From: an uncultured Oscillospiraceae bacterium | GTDB lineage: Bacteria > Bacillota > Clostridia > Oscillospirales > Acutalibacteraceae | Direction of reading: 5' to 3' | Assembly: GCA_900553255.1 (NCBI GenBank) | Contig: USCI01000018.1 | Coordinates: forward strand, 1-31,550 | Length of the DNA stretch: 31,550 bases | Shown: one piece after another, positions 16,970 to 23,147 of the stretch | Position numbering within the stretch: position 1 is the first letter of the stretch | Layout of the letters: every line of letters begins with the position of its first letter | Made by a program: the position numbers and the translations under genes | The notes under the pieces: generated by a model | Told to the model about the DNA's origin: nothing | The model's database searches: none | The model's input: the letters and a program-made list of their open reading frames with translations, nothing else

Positions 16970-17314
16970 ATGGTAGTCCGTATCGAAAATACACCGGCGG
17001 GGCTTACCGCCTGGCTGTCCGGCGAGCTGGATCATCATGCCGCCGGTACGATCCGCGAACAGGTGGATCATGCCGTGGAACGGTATCACCCGCGGGAGCT
17101 GACACTGGATTTCAGCGGCGTAGGGTTTATGGACAGCTCCGGGATCGGCCTGGTAATGGGACGTTACCGGCTGATGAAGCTGTACGAGGGTACGCTTGCG
17201 GTAACCGGCGCTTCGCCGCGTATCGCCCAGCTGATGAAGCTGGCGGGGCTGGACAAGCTGGGAGTGCTGCATCCGGCACAGGAAGAGAAGCTGTTTCAGG
17301 GAAAGGACGATTGA
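16970..17314 (+). CDS. spoIIAA: Anti-sigma-F factor antagonist
   Basis: A STAS-domain anti-anti-sigma factor. When unphosphorylated it binds SpoIIAB and frees sigma-F in the forespore. The 114-aa product shows the STAS core with FMDSSGIG around residues 53-60. S57 is the expected target of SpoIIAB kinase (Ser58 in Bacillus). The ATG at 16970 has AAAGGA ten bases upstream; the frame extends further upstream without any support. It is the first gene of the classic spoIIAA-spoIIAB-sigF operon; spoIIAB starts 1 nt after its stop. Confidence 0.93.
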   Translation: MVVRIENTPAGLTAWLSGELDHHAAGTIREQVDHAVERYHPRELTLDFSGVGFMDSSGIGLVMGRYRLMKLYEGTLAVTGASPRIAQLMKLAGLDKLGVLHPAQEEKLFQGKDD

Positions 17315-17315
17315 C

Positions 17316-17765
17316 ATGAAAGCCATGAATGAAATGAAACTGACGTTTCCGAGCCGTTCGGCCAATGAGGCGTTCGCCCGCGCGGCGGTGGCATCGTTTA
17401 TCGCCCAGCTGGATCCGGCGGTGGATGAGCTGGCGGATATCCGCACGGCGGTTTCCGAAGCGGTAACCAACAGCATTGTACACGCATATCCGGATTCCAT
17501 CGGCAGCATCACCATCCAGGCAAAGCTGTTTGCCAGCGGGCGTGTGGTGATCAAGGTGAAGGACCATGGCTGCGGTATTGAGGACGTGGAGAAGGCGATG
17601 GAGCCGCTGTTTACCACCGGCGGAGAGGATCGCTCCGGGCTGGGGTTCTCGGTAATGGAAAGCTTCAGTGACCGGCTGAAGGTGTCGTCGAAAAAGGGTA
17701 AGGGCACCACCGTAACGCTTGAGAAGTACATAGCTCTGCGCGAACGGAAAACGGGGGCGCTTTGA
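17316..17765 (+). CDS. spoIIAB: Anti-sigma-F factor / serine kinase
   Basis: A GHKL-fold kinase that holds sigma-F inactive and phosphorylates SpoIIAA. The 149-aa product has the N-box in SEAVTNSIVHAYPD, the G1 box as VKDHGCGI, and the G2 box in GGEDRSGLGFSVM, matching the family. The start ATG at 17316 is placed one base after the spoIIAA stop, with AAAGGA upstream. The end overlaps the sigF start by 3 nt, so the three products are probably translationally coupled, as expected for partners that need fixed ratios. Confidence 0.94.
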   Translation: MKAMNEMKLTFPSRSANEAFARAAVASFIAQLDPAVDELADIRTAVSEAVTNSIVHAYPDSIGSITIQAKLFASGRVVIKVKDHGCGIEDVEKAMEPLFTTGGEDRSGLGFSVMESFSDRLKVSSKKGKGTTVTLEKYIALRERKTGAL

Positions 17766-18421
17766 GCCGGCGGGATGACCTGATCTGCCAGAATATCGGT
17801 TTGGTGCATTCCTGCGCGCGGCGGTTTATCGGCCGCGGCATCGAATATGATGATTTGTTCCAGGCGGGATGCATGGGACTGGTAAAGGCGGCGGACGGGT
17901 TTGAAGAGGAACGGGGGCTGCGGTTTTCGACATATGCGGTGCCGGTGATCCTCGGCGAAGTGCGCCGGCTGTTTCGCGACGGCGGCAGCGTCAAGGTGAG
18001 CCGTTCGCTCAAGGAGCTGGCGATGCGGGCGACAAGAGAACGCGAGGCCTTTGCTGCGCGGGAGGGCCGCGAACCATCGGTGGGCGAGTTGGCGGATTTG
18101 CTGGGGGTGTCGCCGGAACAGGCAGCGGAAGCGCTGGGAGCGTCGCTGCCGCCGCTGTCGCTGACACGTTCGGGCGAAGAGGACGAGGGCGAGCAGATCG
18201 ATGTGCCGGTGTCGCCGCCGGAGGATACATTGACCGACCGGCTGGCGCTCCGGCAGATCCTGGGGGAGCTGGAGCCGCGCGACCGCGCGCTGATTATGCT
18301 GCGTTATCTGCAGCATAAGACCCAACAGGCTACCGCCGAGGAGCTTGGCATGACCCAGGTGCAGGTTTCCCGCAGGGAGCGCAGCCTGCTGGCCGCAATG
18401 CGGCAGAAGCTCATCAGCTGA
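17762..18421 (+). CDS. sigF: RNA polymerase sigma-F factor
   Basis: Forespore-specific sigma factor, 219 aa. Region 2 is clear (YDDLFQAGCMGLVKAADGF, then LRFSTYAVPVILGEVRR). Region 3 follows (VSRSLKEL...), and region 4 ends the protein with a helix-turn-helix (TAEELGMTQVQVSRRE). The start is TTG at 17762, overlapping the spoIIAB stop. Sigma-G is similar in sequence, but the position as third gene of the spoIIA operon decides for sigma-F. A strong terminator follows directly. Confidence 0.93.
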   Translation: MSRRDDLICQNIGLVHSCARRFIGRGIEYDDLFQAGCMGLVKAADGFEEERGLRFSTYAVPVILGEVRRLFRDGGSVKVSRSLKELAMRATREREAFAAREGREPSVGELADLLGVSPEQAAEALGASLPPLSLTRSGEEDEGEQIDVPVSPPEDTLTDRLALRQILGELEPRDRALIMLRYLQHKTQQATAEELGMTQVQVSRRERSLLAAMRQKLIS

Positions 18422-18423
18422 TC

Positions 18424-18470
18424 AGGCCGGGACCCGGAACGTGCAGCGAACGGTCCCGGCCTTCTTTTTT
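18424..18470 (+). terminator. Rho-independent terminator of the spoIIA operon
   Basis: GGCCGGGACC pairs with GGTCCCGGCC (18425-18434 with 18452-18461) across a 17-nt loop, followed by TTCTTTTTT. It begins 3 bp after the sigF stop. Confidence 0.85.
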
Positions 18471-18506
18471 GCGGCAAAAAATTTTTACTAAATAAGAAAA
18501 AAGTCC

Positions 18507-18535
18507 TTGACAAACCGGGTATCCACCAGTATAAT
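18507..18535 (+). promoter_or_regulatory. Perfect-consensus promoter of the tRNA-Leu locus
   Basis: TTGACA (18507-18512) and TATAAT (18530-18535) are separated by exactly 17 bp, so both hexamers match the sigma-A consensus in full. Such promoters are typical for stable RNA genes. It is 54 bp before the tRNA-like remnant and about 220 bp before the intact tRNA. Confidence 0.85.
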
Positions 18536-18588
18536 AGATTTCGCTGCTTGAGAGCGGGTGTGCCGTTTGAAGCAAGGCAAAAAGATAT

Positions 18589-18634
18589 GCGGGTATGGCG
18601 GAACTGGCAGACGCGTTAGATTCAGGTTCTAATG
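18589..18634 (+). pseudogene. Decayed tRNA-Leu(CAG), 5' part only
   Basis: These 46 bases match the acceptor 5' strand, D-arm and anticodon arm (CAG) of the intact tRNA-Leu that begins 169 bp later, with only a few changes. The anticodon-stem change is on both strands (TTAGA with TCTAA), so that stem is kept. The sequence then diverges: no T-arm with a pairing stem, no TACCCGC acceptor 3' strand and no CCA follow. The downstream 80 bases hold other hairpins: GGAAAACC/GGTTTTCC at 18657-18683, and either AAATCCCT/AGGGATTT at 18690-18714 or the alternative TTGATGCAA/TTGCATCAA at 18699-18745. A tRNA-derived regulatory leader is an alternative reading. Confidence 0.6.
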
Positions 18635-18757
18635 TGATTCTAAACCACCATACCGAGGAAAACCGCATGATTGCTGGTTTTCCGAGTTCAAATCCCTCTT
18701 GATGCAAGGGATTTGGTCTAACAAATTAGCAAGCTTTTGCATCAAACAATTTCATAT

Positions 18758-18844
18758 GCGGATATGGCGGAACTGGCAGACGCGATAGATTCAGGTTCTA
18801 TTGAACGCAAGTTCATGGAGGTTCAAGTCCTCTTATCCGCACCA
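18758..18844 (+). tRNA. tRNA-Leu (anticodon CAG)
   Basis: A complete class II tRNA of 87 nt including encoded CCA. The acceptor stem is GCGGATA with TATCCGC and discriminator A. The anticodon loop TTCAGGT (18790-18796) gives anticodon CAG (18792-18794), reading CUG. The long variable arm is TGAACGCAAGTTCA, and the T-arm stem pairs with one G-U. It is the likely attachment site of the conjugative element that follows, since an integrase remnant lies 45 bp after its 3' end. Confidence 0.95.
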
Positions 18845-18851
18845 TTTTTTA

Positions 18852-18889
18852 GGAAAAGATACTGTAAACGGCAGTGTCTTTTCCTTTTT
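18852..18889 (+). terminator. Rho-independent terminator after tRNA-Leu
   Basis: A 13-bp stem (18852-18864 with 18872-18884, one G-U pair) and a 7-nt loop are followed by five T. It begins 7 bp after the tRNA CCA. The tail touches the integrase-remnant stop codon on the other strand. Confidence 0.75.
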
Positions 18890-19056
18890 CATTCTACGAC
18901 GAGTAAATCATTCATGATCGCCGCCATTTCGTCTTTTGCAGCGCTAACATTTAAGTGGGCATACCGCATGGTCATCTTAATATCGGAATGCCCCAGCCAT
19001 TCGCGTATTCTTTCCAACGGAACATTTTTGGCTAACAGCATGGTCGCGCAGCTATG
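18889..19056 (-). pseudogene. Tyrosine recombinase (integrase) C-terminal fragment
   Basis: Read on the minus strand, 55 codons end at a TGA at 18891-18889. They encode the C-terminal end of a phage/ICE-type tyrosine recombinase: HSCATMLLAKNVPLE, then WLGHSDIKMT, then RYAHLN. The second catalytic-box His (in HSCA), the H of LGHS and the nucleophile Y of RYAH can be identified. The arginine of the usual RHS is lost: the fragment starts exactly at HS, the preceding codon is GGG, and a TAA stop lies before that. The catalytic core upstream is absent. The gene tail points to the tRNA-Leu 3' end, the normal layout at an ICE attachment site. The remnant cannot be active. Confidence 0.8.
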
Positions 19057-19316
19057 CCCTTACGGTATAATAAAGACAAACGGAAAAACCCAGTGTTTTC
19101 AAGGGTTTCAGCGTTTGTCGTTGCCTATTCAATTCCTTTTCCAACCTTGATAGTCAACGAAAAATCTGTCGAATGATGGGAGGTGTTACCTAAAAGACAA
19201 AATTGAATATTACAGCAGCGGTGCGGTATTTTACCGGACCGCTGTTTGCCAAGGCGTTTCATCTGATCTGATGGGCGCCCTTTTTTTGCGCCCATTTTCA
19301 GAAGGAGGAAATTCAC
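19057..19316. other. Gene-less structured region at the element's left end
   Basis: No convincing gene. It holds a nested imperfect inverted repeat (GACAAACG/CGTTTGTC at 19075-19119 with AAACCC/GGGTTT inside). A second hairpin (CAGCGGT..GGTA/TACC..ACCGCTG, 19216-19244) follows, and a third (ATGGGCGC/GCGCCCAT, 19271-19295) has a T-rich loop and lies just before the ribosome binding site of the next gene. A 22-codon frame starting with TTG at 19204 overlaps the second hairpin, but I would not call it a gene. Confidence 0.5.
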
Positions 19317-19835
19317 ATGGAACTTAACGAAGAAGAAAAAAGGCAGTTGTTTCAGGTTGACGGCGACTGCCAGGCCAAAGTGCTGGATGAACTGTATATG
19401 ACAGCCCGTTTCACCCGCAACCCAGAGCAGCGTGATATGGTGCGGGGCCTCATGGCAAAGCTGCGGGTTCTGTCGGATGAACAGTGCATGGATCTGGTGA
19501 AGGACATCCAGAAGAATTATCACCTGCCTTACCCTCGCACTATGGGCGAGCGGATCGCACTGGCCCGGCAGCAATCCGGGGCTGAAAAACTGAAAGGCCA
19601 TGACATTATGGCCCTGGAGCGGTTTGACCCGCAGGTACGCCACATGGTTGTCTTTGATGTGCTTTCTTTTGAATCCCCTGTCGGCTATAAAGGCGATAAG
19701 ATGCGCCTGTTTCTCACGGATGAAGGGTATCAGAAAGCGTTGGAGAATCAGGAACGTGGCTTTATCAAGCTAAAGAACCATGCCAAGGTACACAATGGCT
19801 ATTTGAATTACGACCATAAAGACAGAGATTTGTAG
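19317..19835 (+). CDS. Conserved hypothetical protein of conjugative elements
   Basis: A 172-aa soluble acidic/basic mixed protein with no domain that I recognise. It begins MELNEEEKRQLFQVDGD; it has no signal peptide, membrane segment or cysteine motif. The ATG at 19317 follows GAAGGAGG with good spacing, which supports a real gene. It is the first gene of the element after the structured left end and lies 43 bp upstream of the replication initiator gene, so a role in maintenance or regulation is possible but unproven. Codon use fits the element and not the backbone. Confidence 0.7.
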   Translation: MELNEEEKRQLFQVDGDCQAKVLDELYMTARFTRNPEQRDMVRGLMAKLRVLSDEQCMDLVKDIQKNYHLPYPRTMGERIALARQQSGAEKLKGHDIMALERFDPQVRHMVVFDVLSFESPVGYKGDKMRLFLTDEGYQKALENQERGFIKLKNHAKVHNGYLNYDHKDRDL

Positions 19836-19877
19836 CTGCTGCTCAGTATAAAGACTTGCCAGGAAGGAGGATGTCAA

Positions 19878-20759
19878 ATGGCAGTGTTCAGAGTTGAAAA
19901 GACAAAAGATTTTACGGTCATGTCCAATCACCATCTTCGGAATGTGTCGCTGTCTTTGAAGGCAAAGGGGCTGCTGTCGTTGATGTTGTCCTTGCCTGAT
20001 AATTGGGACTATACGACTAAGGGCCTGGCCCATATTTGTAAAGATGGGGTGGATTCTATCAGCAGCGCGATCAAGGAGCTGGAAAAGCAAGGGTATCTTA
20101 CCCGGCAGCGGCTCCGTGACGCGCATGGCAGGCTGGGCGATATTGAGTATGTCATCCATGAAAAACCTGTGCCTTCTGATGAGCAGGACGCTATTCTGCC
20201 ACCTAAACGGGAAAATCCAAGACAGGTAAATCCAAGACAGGTAAAACCTATTTTGGAAAAACCTGAACAGGAAAAACCCGCCCAATTAAATATACAAGAA
20301 TCAATTACTGAAAAATCAATTACGGATATATCAAATATCCATCAATCAATCTATCCGGCTTCTGGAAGGGCACCCGCCAGTAGTACGGAGATGGATAGGG
20401 ATAGGATTGATAGGATAGATACCTACCGGGAGATTATCAAAGAAAATATTGAATTTGAGGCTCTTGTCCACCGGTATGGGTATGAGCGTGTGGACGAGCT
20501 GGTTGAGCTGATGCTGCAGACGGTCCTCTCCCAGCGGCCATATATCCGCATTGCCGGTGATGACTACCCTCGTGAGGTGGTAAAAAGCCGCTTCCTGAAA
20601 GTGAATTTCTCTCATGTGGAGTATGTGTTCGACTGCCTGGATAATAACACGACCAAGGTTCGGAATATCAAGTCCTATCTGCTGGCGGCTTTGTATAATG
20701 CCCCGACTACCATGGACAGCTATTACCGAGCCGAAGTCAATCACGATCTGTACGGATAG
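19878..20759 (+). CDS. RepA-like replication initiator with DUF6017-type C-terminus
   Basis: A 293-aa protein with two domains. The N-terminal part (about 1-95) is a winged helix of the kind found in plasmid and ICE initiators (VSLSLKAKGLLSLMLSLP, then ISSAIKELEKQGYL). A charged low-complexity linker (about 96-180) follows, with a repeated PRQV motif (NPRQVNPRQVKP) and Ile/Asp-rich stretches. The C-terminal domain (about 185-293), with FEALVHRYGYERVDELVELM and VEYVFDCLDNNTTKVRNIK, matches what I know as DUF6017. Such genes sit at the replication module of Firmicutes ICEs, so it probably helps start element replication after excision. The ATG follows AAGGAGG. Confidence 0.75.
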   Translation: MAVFRVEKTKDFTVMSNHHLRNVSLSLKAKGLLSLMLSLPDNWDYTTKGLAHICKDGVDSISSAIKELEKQGYLTRQRLRDAHGRLGDIEYVIHEKPVPSDEQDAILPPKRENPRQVNPRQVKPILEKPEQEKPAQLNIQESITEKSITDISNIHQSIYPASGRAPASSTEMDRDRIDRIDTYREIIKENIEFEALVHRYGYERVDELVELMLQTVLSQRPYIRIAGDDYPREVVKSRFLKVNFSHVEYVFDCLDNNTTKVRNIKSYLLAALYNAPTTMDSYYRAEVNHDLYG

Positions 20760-20812
20760 AGAGAGGGTTGTTTTTGGATAGAGAAAATATCTCAGAAAGG
20801 AGGCCGGGCGCC

Positions 20813-20851
20813 ATGAAAATCCATGAAACGCTGAAATTATGCCGAAGTTAA
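20813..20851 (+). CDS. Possible 12-aa leader peptide overlapping the primase-like gene
   Basis: A strong ribosome binding site (AAAGGAGG) precedes an ATG at 20813 that opens a 12-codon frame (MKIHETLKLCRS). Its stop overlaps the start of the TOPRIM gene at 20839, which itself has no good ribosome binding site. This suggests translational coupling through a short upstream frame. It could instead be the remnant of an N-terminal extension lost by a frameshift. Confidence 0.4.
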   Translation: MKIHETLKLCRS

Positions 20852-21819
20852 GCCAGGAACAGATCGACCAGGCACGGGAAGTTGATCTGCTGGCTTATCT
20901 ACTTTCTCACGAAAGCGGTGTGCTGAAACAGGAAGGCGCCAATTATCGTCATAATGAACATGACAGCCTGGTTTATGTGGCGAGTAAAAATTACTGGTAC
21001 TGGAACAGCCGTGGACGAAAGATCAATGCCGTGGATTACCTCATGGAAATCCGCGGGTACAGCTTTGTGGAGGCTGTGGAACGGCTGATAGGCAGCGGAA
21101 CCCCTGCTGTTTCTCATTATACAGCTTCCGGCAGCCGGGAACAGCGGAAACCGGTGGAGAAAAAGCCCTTCCGCCTCCCCAGGGGGAAACGCTGTGCCAC
21201 CTTTGCTGTTTCTTATCTCCAACGCCGGGGAGTCCATTCGGACATCATCAGACGGTGTATGCAGTTGGGCCTATTCTATGAGTCCCGCTATAACAACGAG
21301 GCGGTTTGCGTTTTTGTTGGCCGGGATGATACCGGTACGGGCCGGTTTGCCTGCGTCCGCGGAATTGCAGGTGACTTGAAAAAGGACATCAGCGGCAGCA
21401 ATAAGCAGTTTAGCTTCTGCTACCCGCCGGATCAGCCGGGCAGCCGCCATCTGGCGGTTTTTGAGGCTCCGATTGACGCCCTCTCCCATGCTACGCTTCA
21501 AAAGCTGGAGGGTTGGCAATGGAATGGCTACCGGCTTTCCCTGGGTGGGACTTCCTCTGTGGCCCTGGTCGCTTTCCTGGAGCGCCACCCGGAGATCACC
21601 CGCGTTGCCCTCTATTTGGATAATGACCTTGCGGGCCGGGTCAATGCCCGGAAAATCAAGGCACTGCTGAAATCAGACCAGAGGTTTTCAAAAATCCGGG
21701 TGTCTGTCAATCCTCCCCGCAGTGGGAAAGACTACAATGAGAAATTACAGCGCACGCTTCAAGCGATCCGCGAAGAAAAACACGCCAGCCGCCAGAAACA
21801 GGCGGCTGTTTCAATTTAG
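20839..21819 (+). CDS. DUF3991 / TOPRIM primase-like protein
   Basis: A 326-aa protein of the DUF3991-TOPRIM class common in Firmicutes mobile elements, thought to act in element DNA replication or priming. The N-terminal part (about 1-80) resembles a CHC2-type DNA-binding domain without the zinc cysteines (YWYWNSRGRKINAVDYL, then FVEAVERLIG). The TOPRIM domain has the catalytic glutamate in VFEAPIDALS and the DxD motif in LYLDNDLAG, near 210 and 260. No helicase domain is attached. The ATG at 20839 has no strong binding site, and translation may depend on the overlapping short frame at 20813. The next gene follows 11 bp later. Confidence 0.8.
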   Translation: MPKLSQEQIDQAREVDLLAYLLSHESGVLKQEGANYRHNEHDSLVYVASKNYWYWNSRGRKINAVDYLMEIRGYSFVEAVERLIGSGTPAVSHYTASGSREQRKPVEKKPFRLPRGKRCATFAVSYLQRRGVHSDIIRRCMQLGLFYESRYNNEAVCVFVGRDDTGTGRFACVRGIAGDLKKDISGSNKQFSFCYPPDQPGSRHLAVFEAPIDALSHATLQKLEGWQWNGYRLSLGGTSSVALVAFLERHPEITRVALYLDNDLAGRVNARKIKALLKSDQRFSKIRVSVNPPRSGKDYNEKLQRTLQAIREEKHASRQKQAAVSI

Positions 21820-21830
21820 GAGGAAACCCA

Positions 21831-22151
21831 ATGAATAACGACAAATCCGCGATTCAGGTAATCGCCGGGGCTGCCCGCTGCCCGGAGTACAGCCCATCCA
21901 TGGTTAAGGCTTTGATGAAAAAGCTGGAAACTAATGAAAAAGCTTTTGCTCTGCTGATGAATGTCACCCCTTCCACGGTGCGCCTCTGGACAACGGGCGC
22001 GGCCCGTCCCTGCAGCATGGCCCGGAGGCTGATGCAGATTTATGAATCCGGGCCGGAAATCGTAAGTAAGATTGCCGGGGAAAGCTGCCCGGAGAAAGGA
22101 GGACGCCAGACGAGTGAAGCGAAGGAACAAACAGCTTCTTGTGGAAAATGA
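21831..22151 (+). CDS. Helix-turn-helix protein
   Basis: A 106-aa protein with a central HTH (about 38-75): EKAFALLMNVTPSTVRLWTTG, then PCSMARRLMQI. The arrangement resembles the C-terminal HTH of MqsA/HigA-type antitoxins and XRE regulators. The ATG at 21831 follows AGGAGG. No toxin partner is adjacent, so a transcriptional regulator of the element is more likely than half of a toxin-antitoxin pair. Its C-terminal end overlaps the start of the next gene in another frame. Confidence 0.7.
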   Translation: MNNDKSAIQVIAGAARCPEYSPSMVKALMKKLETNEKAFALLMNVTPSTVRLWTTGAARPCSMARRLMQIYESGPEIVSKIAGESCPEKGGRQTSEAKEQTASCGK

Positions 22152-22884
22152 GTATGTGAAGGAATTGCTGGCCGTCCTGAAAGAGAACCCTTCCCCAAGC
22201 GGCAAGGATTTTGCTGAAATGGTTGCCCATGTTGGCGAACTGGAAAGCCGGTTGGCCGAGGCCGTAGAGGAATTGAAAACTATGCGCCAGGAGCTTCAAC
22301 AGGTGCAGAACCGCTCTCTGAAAGCTGTGCTTCAAAAGAGCTGTAAATCGCTGGAGGATAATATCTCCAATATGCGCCAAAAGCTGGCGGAGCTGAAAGA
22401 TCACATTATCGAAGGATGTCAGAAAGCACTTTCGGCTTTCAAAGAGCGCGGCGCTTCTGCCCTGGACGGCCTTTCCCGGTTTTTCCATGTCAAACCCATG
22501 CTGGAAGGGATCAGGAAAGCGATTGATAACAGTATTCGTATTGATGATAACGCTGTTTCCAAGATCCAGACCCTTTCCGCTGAATACCATCAGGCGGGCA
22601 GGCATTTGAAAAACATGGGCCGCGCCCTGGTGGGCAAAGAACCGGTGGCCGAGGTCAAAAGCCCCGGCAGGCTGTCCAGAGTCATTGCCGCTCCCTATAA
22701 GGCGGATCGTGCCTGTATGACCGCCGCCCAAAAGAGCATCGAAAAAGCCATTGACAGTGTAACCCGCTTGCAGGAATCCGCTGAACGCAGACCCTCCGTT
22801 TTAAGGGCTATGCAGGAAAATGGCGGGAAGGTGCAGCCGCCAGCGAAAAAAACTGTGCCTGCTGTAAGCAAAGCAGAACGGTAG
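22114..22884 (+). CDS. DUF6674-like coiled-coil protein
   Basis: A 256-aa, very basic, helix-rich protein. A coiled-coil stretch covers about residues 38-115 (heptad-like ELESRLAEAVEELKTMRQEL, then MRQKLAELKDHI), and a second helical region follows. The opening KELLAVLKENPS and the overall layout match the family I know as DUF6674 in Firmicutes conjugative elements; function is unknown. The start is GTG at 22114 with AAAGGAGG eleven bases upstream. An upstream in-frame TTG at 22072 has no binding site. The coding region overlaps the previous gene's end by 38 nt. Confidence 0.65.
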   Translation: MKRRNKQLLVENEYVKELLAVLKENPSPSGKDFAEMVAHVGELESRLAEAVEELKTMRQELQQVQNRSLKAVLQKSCKSLEDNISNMRQKLAELKDHIIEGCQKALSAFKERGASALDGLSRFFHVKPMLEGIRKAIDNSIRIDDNAVSKIQTLSAEYHQAGRHLKNMGRALVGKEPVAEVKSPGRLSRVIAAPYKADRACMTAAQKSIEKAIDSVTRLQESAERRPSVLRAMQENGGKVQPPAKKTVPAVSKAER

Positions 22885-22889
22885 GTGTC

Positions 22890-23147
22890 ATGGCAATGGG
22901 ATTGCTTGACACCCTTGCTGACCGGCTGGATGTGTTTATTTCGGATCTGCGGCTTTGGTGTACGCTCCCCGCTTTCGGGATCATGCTTGAAATGGATAAC
23001 CATTTATATCCCATATCTGAATGGAACCGGGCGCTGGCCTATCTCTCTGGAAGGCCATGCGCTTTTTCTAATGTGCCGGAAGCAAAAAAATATATATTCT
23101 CGCTGATAAAGGAGGTGGAGTTAGATGGCGAAAGAAATCGTACATGA
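22890..23147 (+). CDS. Small conserved-type protein of the element
   Basis: An 85-aa product (MAMGLLDTLADRL opening) with one amphipathic N-terminal helix and no recognised domain. It starts 5 bp after the preceding stop and ends 23 bp inside the following LPD1 gene, the tight overlap expected in an element operon. A second possible start is the ATG at 22896. The ribosome binding site is weak (GGTAGGTG). Function unknown; a role linked to the LPD1 protein is only a guess from position. Confidence 0.55.
   Translation: MAMGLLDTLADRLDVFISDLRLWCTLPAFGIMLEMDNHLYPISEWNRALAYLSGRPCAFSNVPEAKKYIFSLIKEVELDGERNRT

Noticed and set aside
18589..18720. Functional upstream tRNA-Leu with a very long variable arm
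   Set aside because: No T-stem pairs around the TTCAAAT sequence and no strand complementary to the GCGGGTA acceptor arm is present at the expected place.
21831..22151. Toxin-antitoxin pair
   Set aside because: The HTH protein resembles antitoxins, but neither neighbour looks like a toxin; they are a primase-like protein and a long coiled-coil protein.
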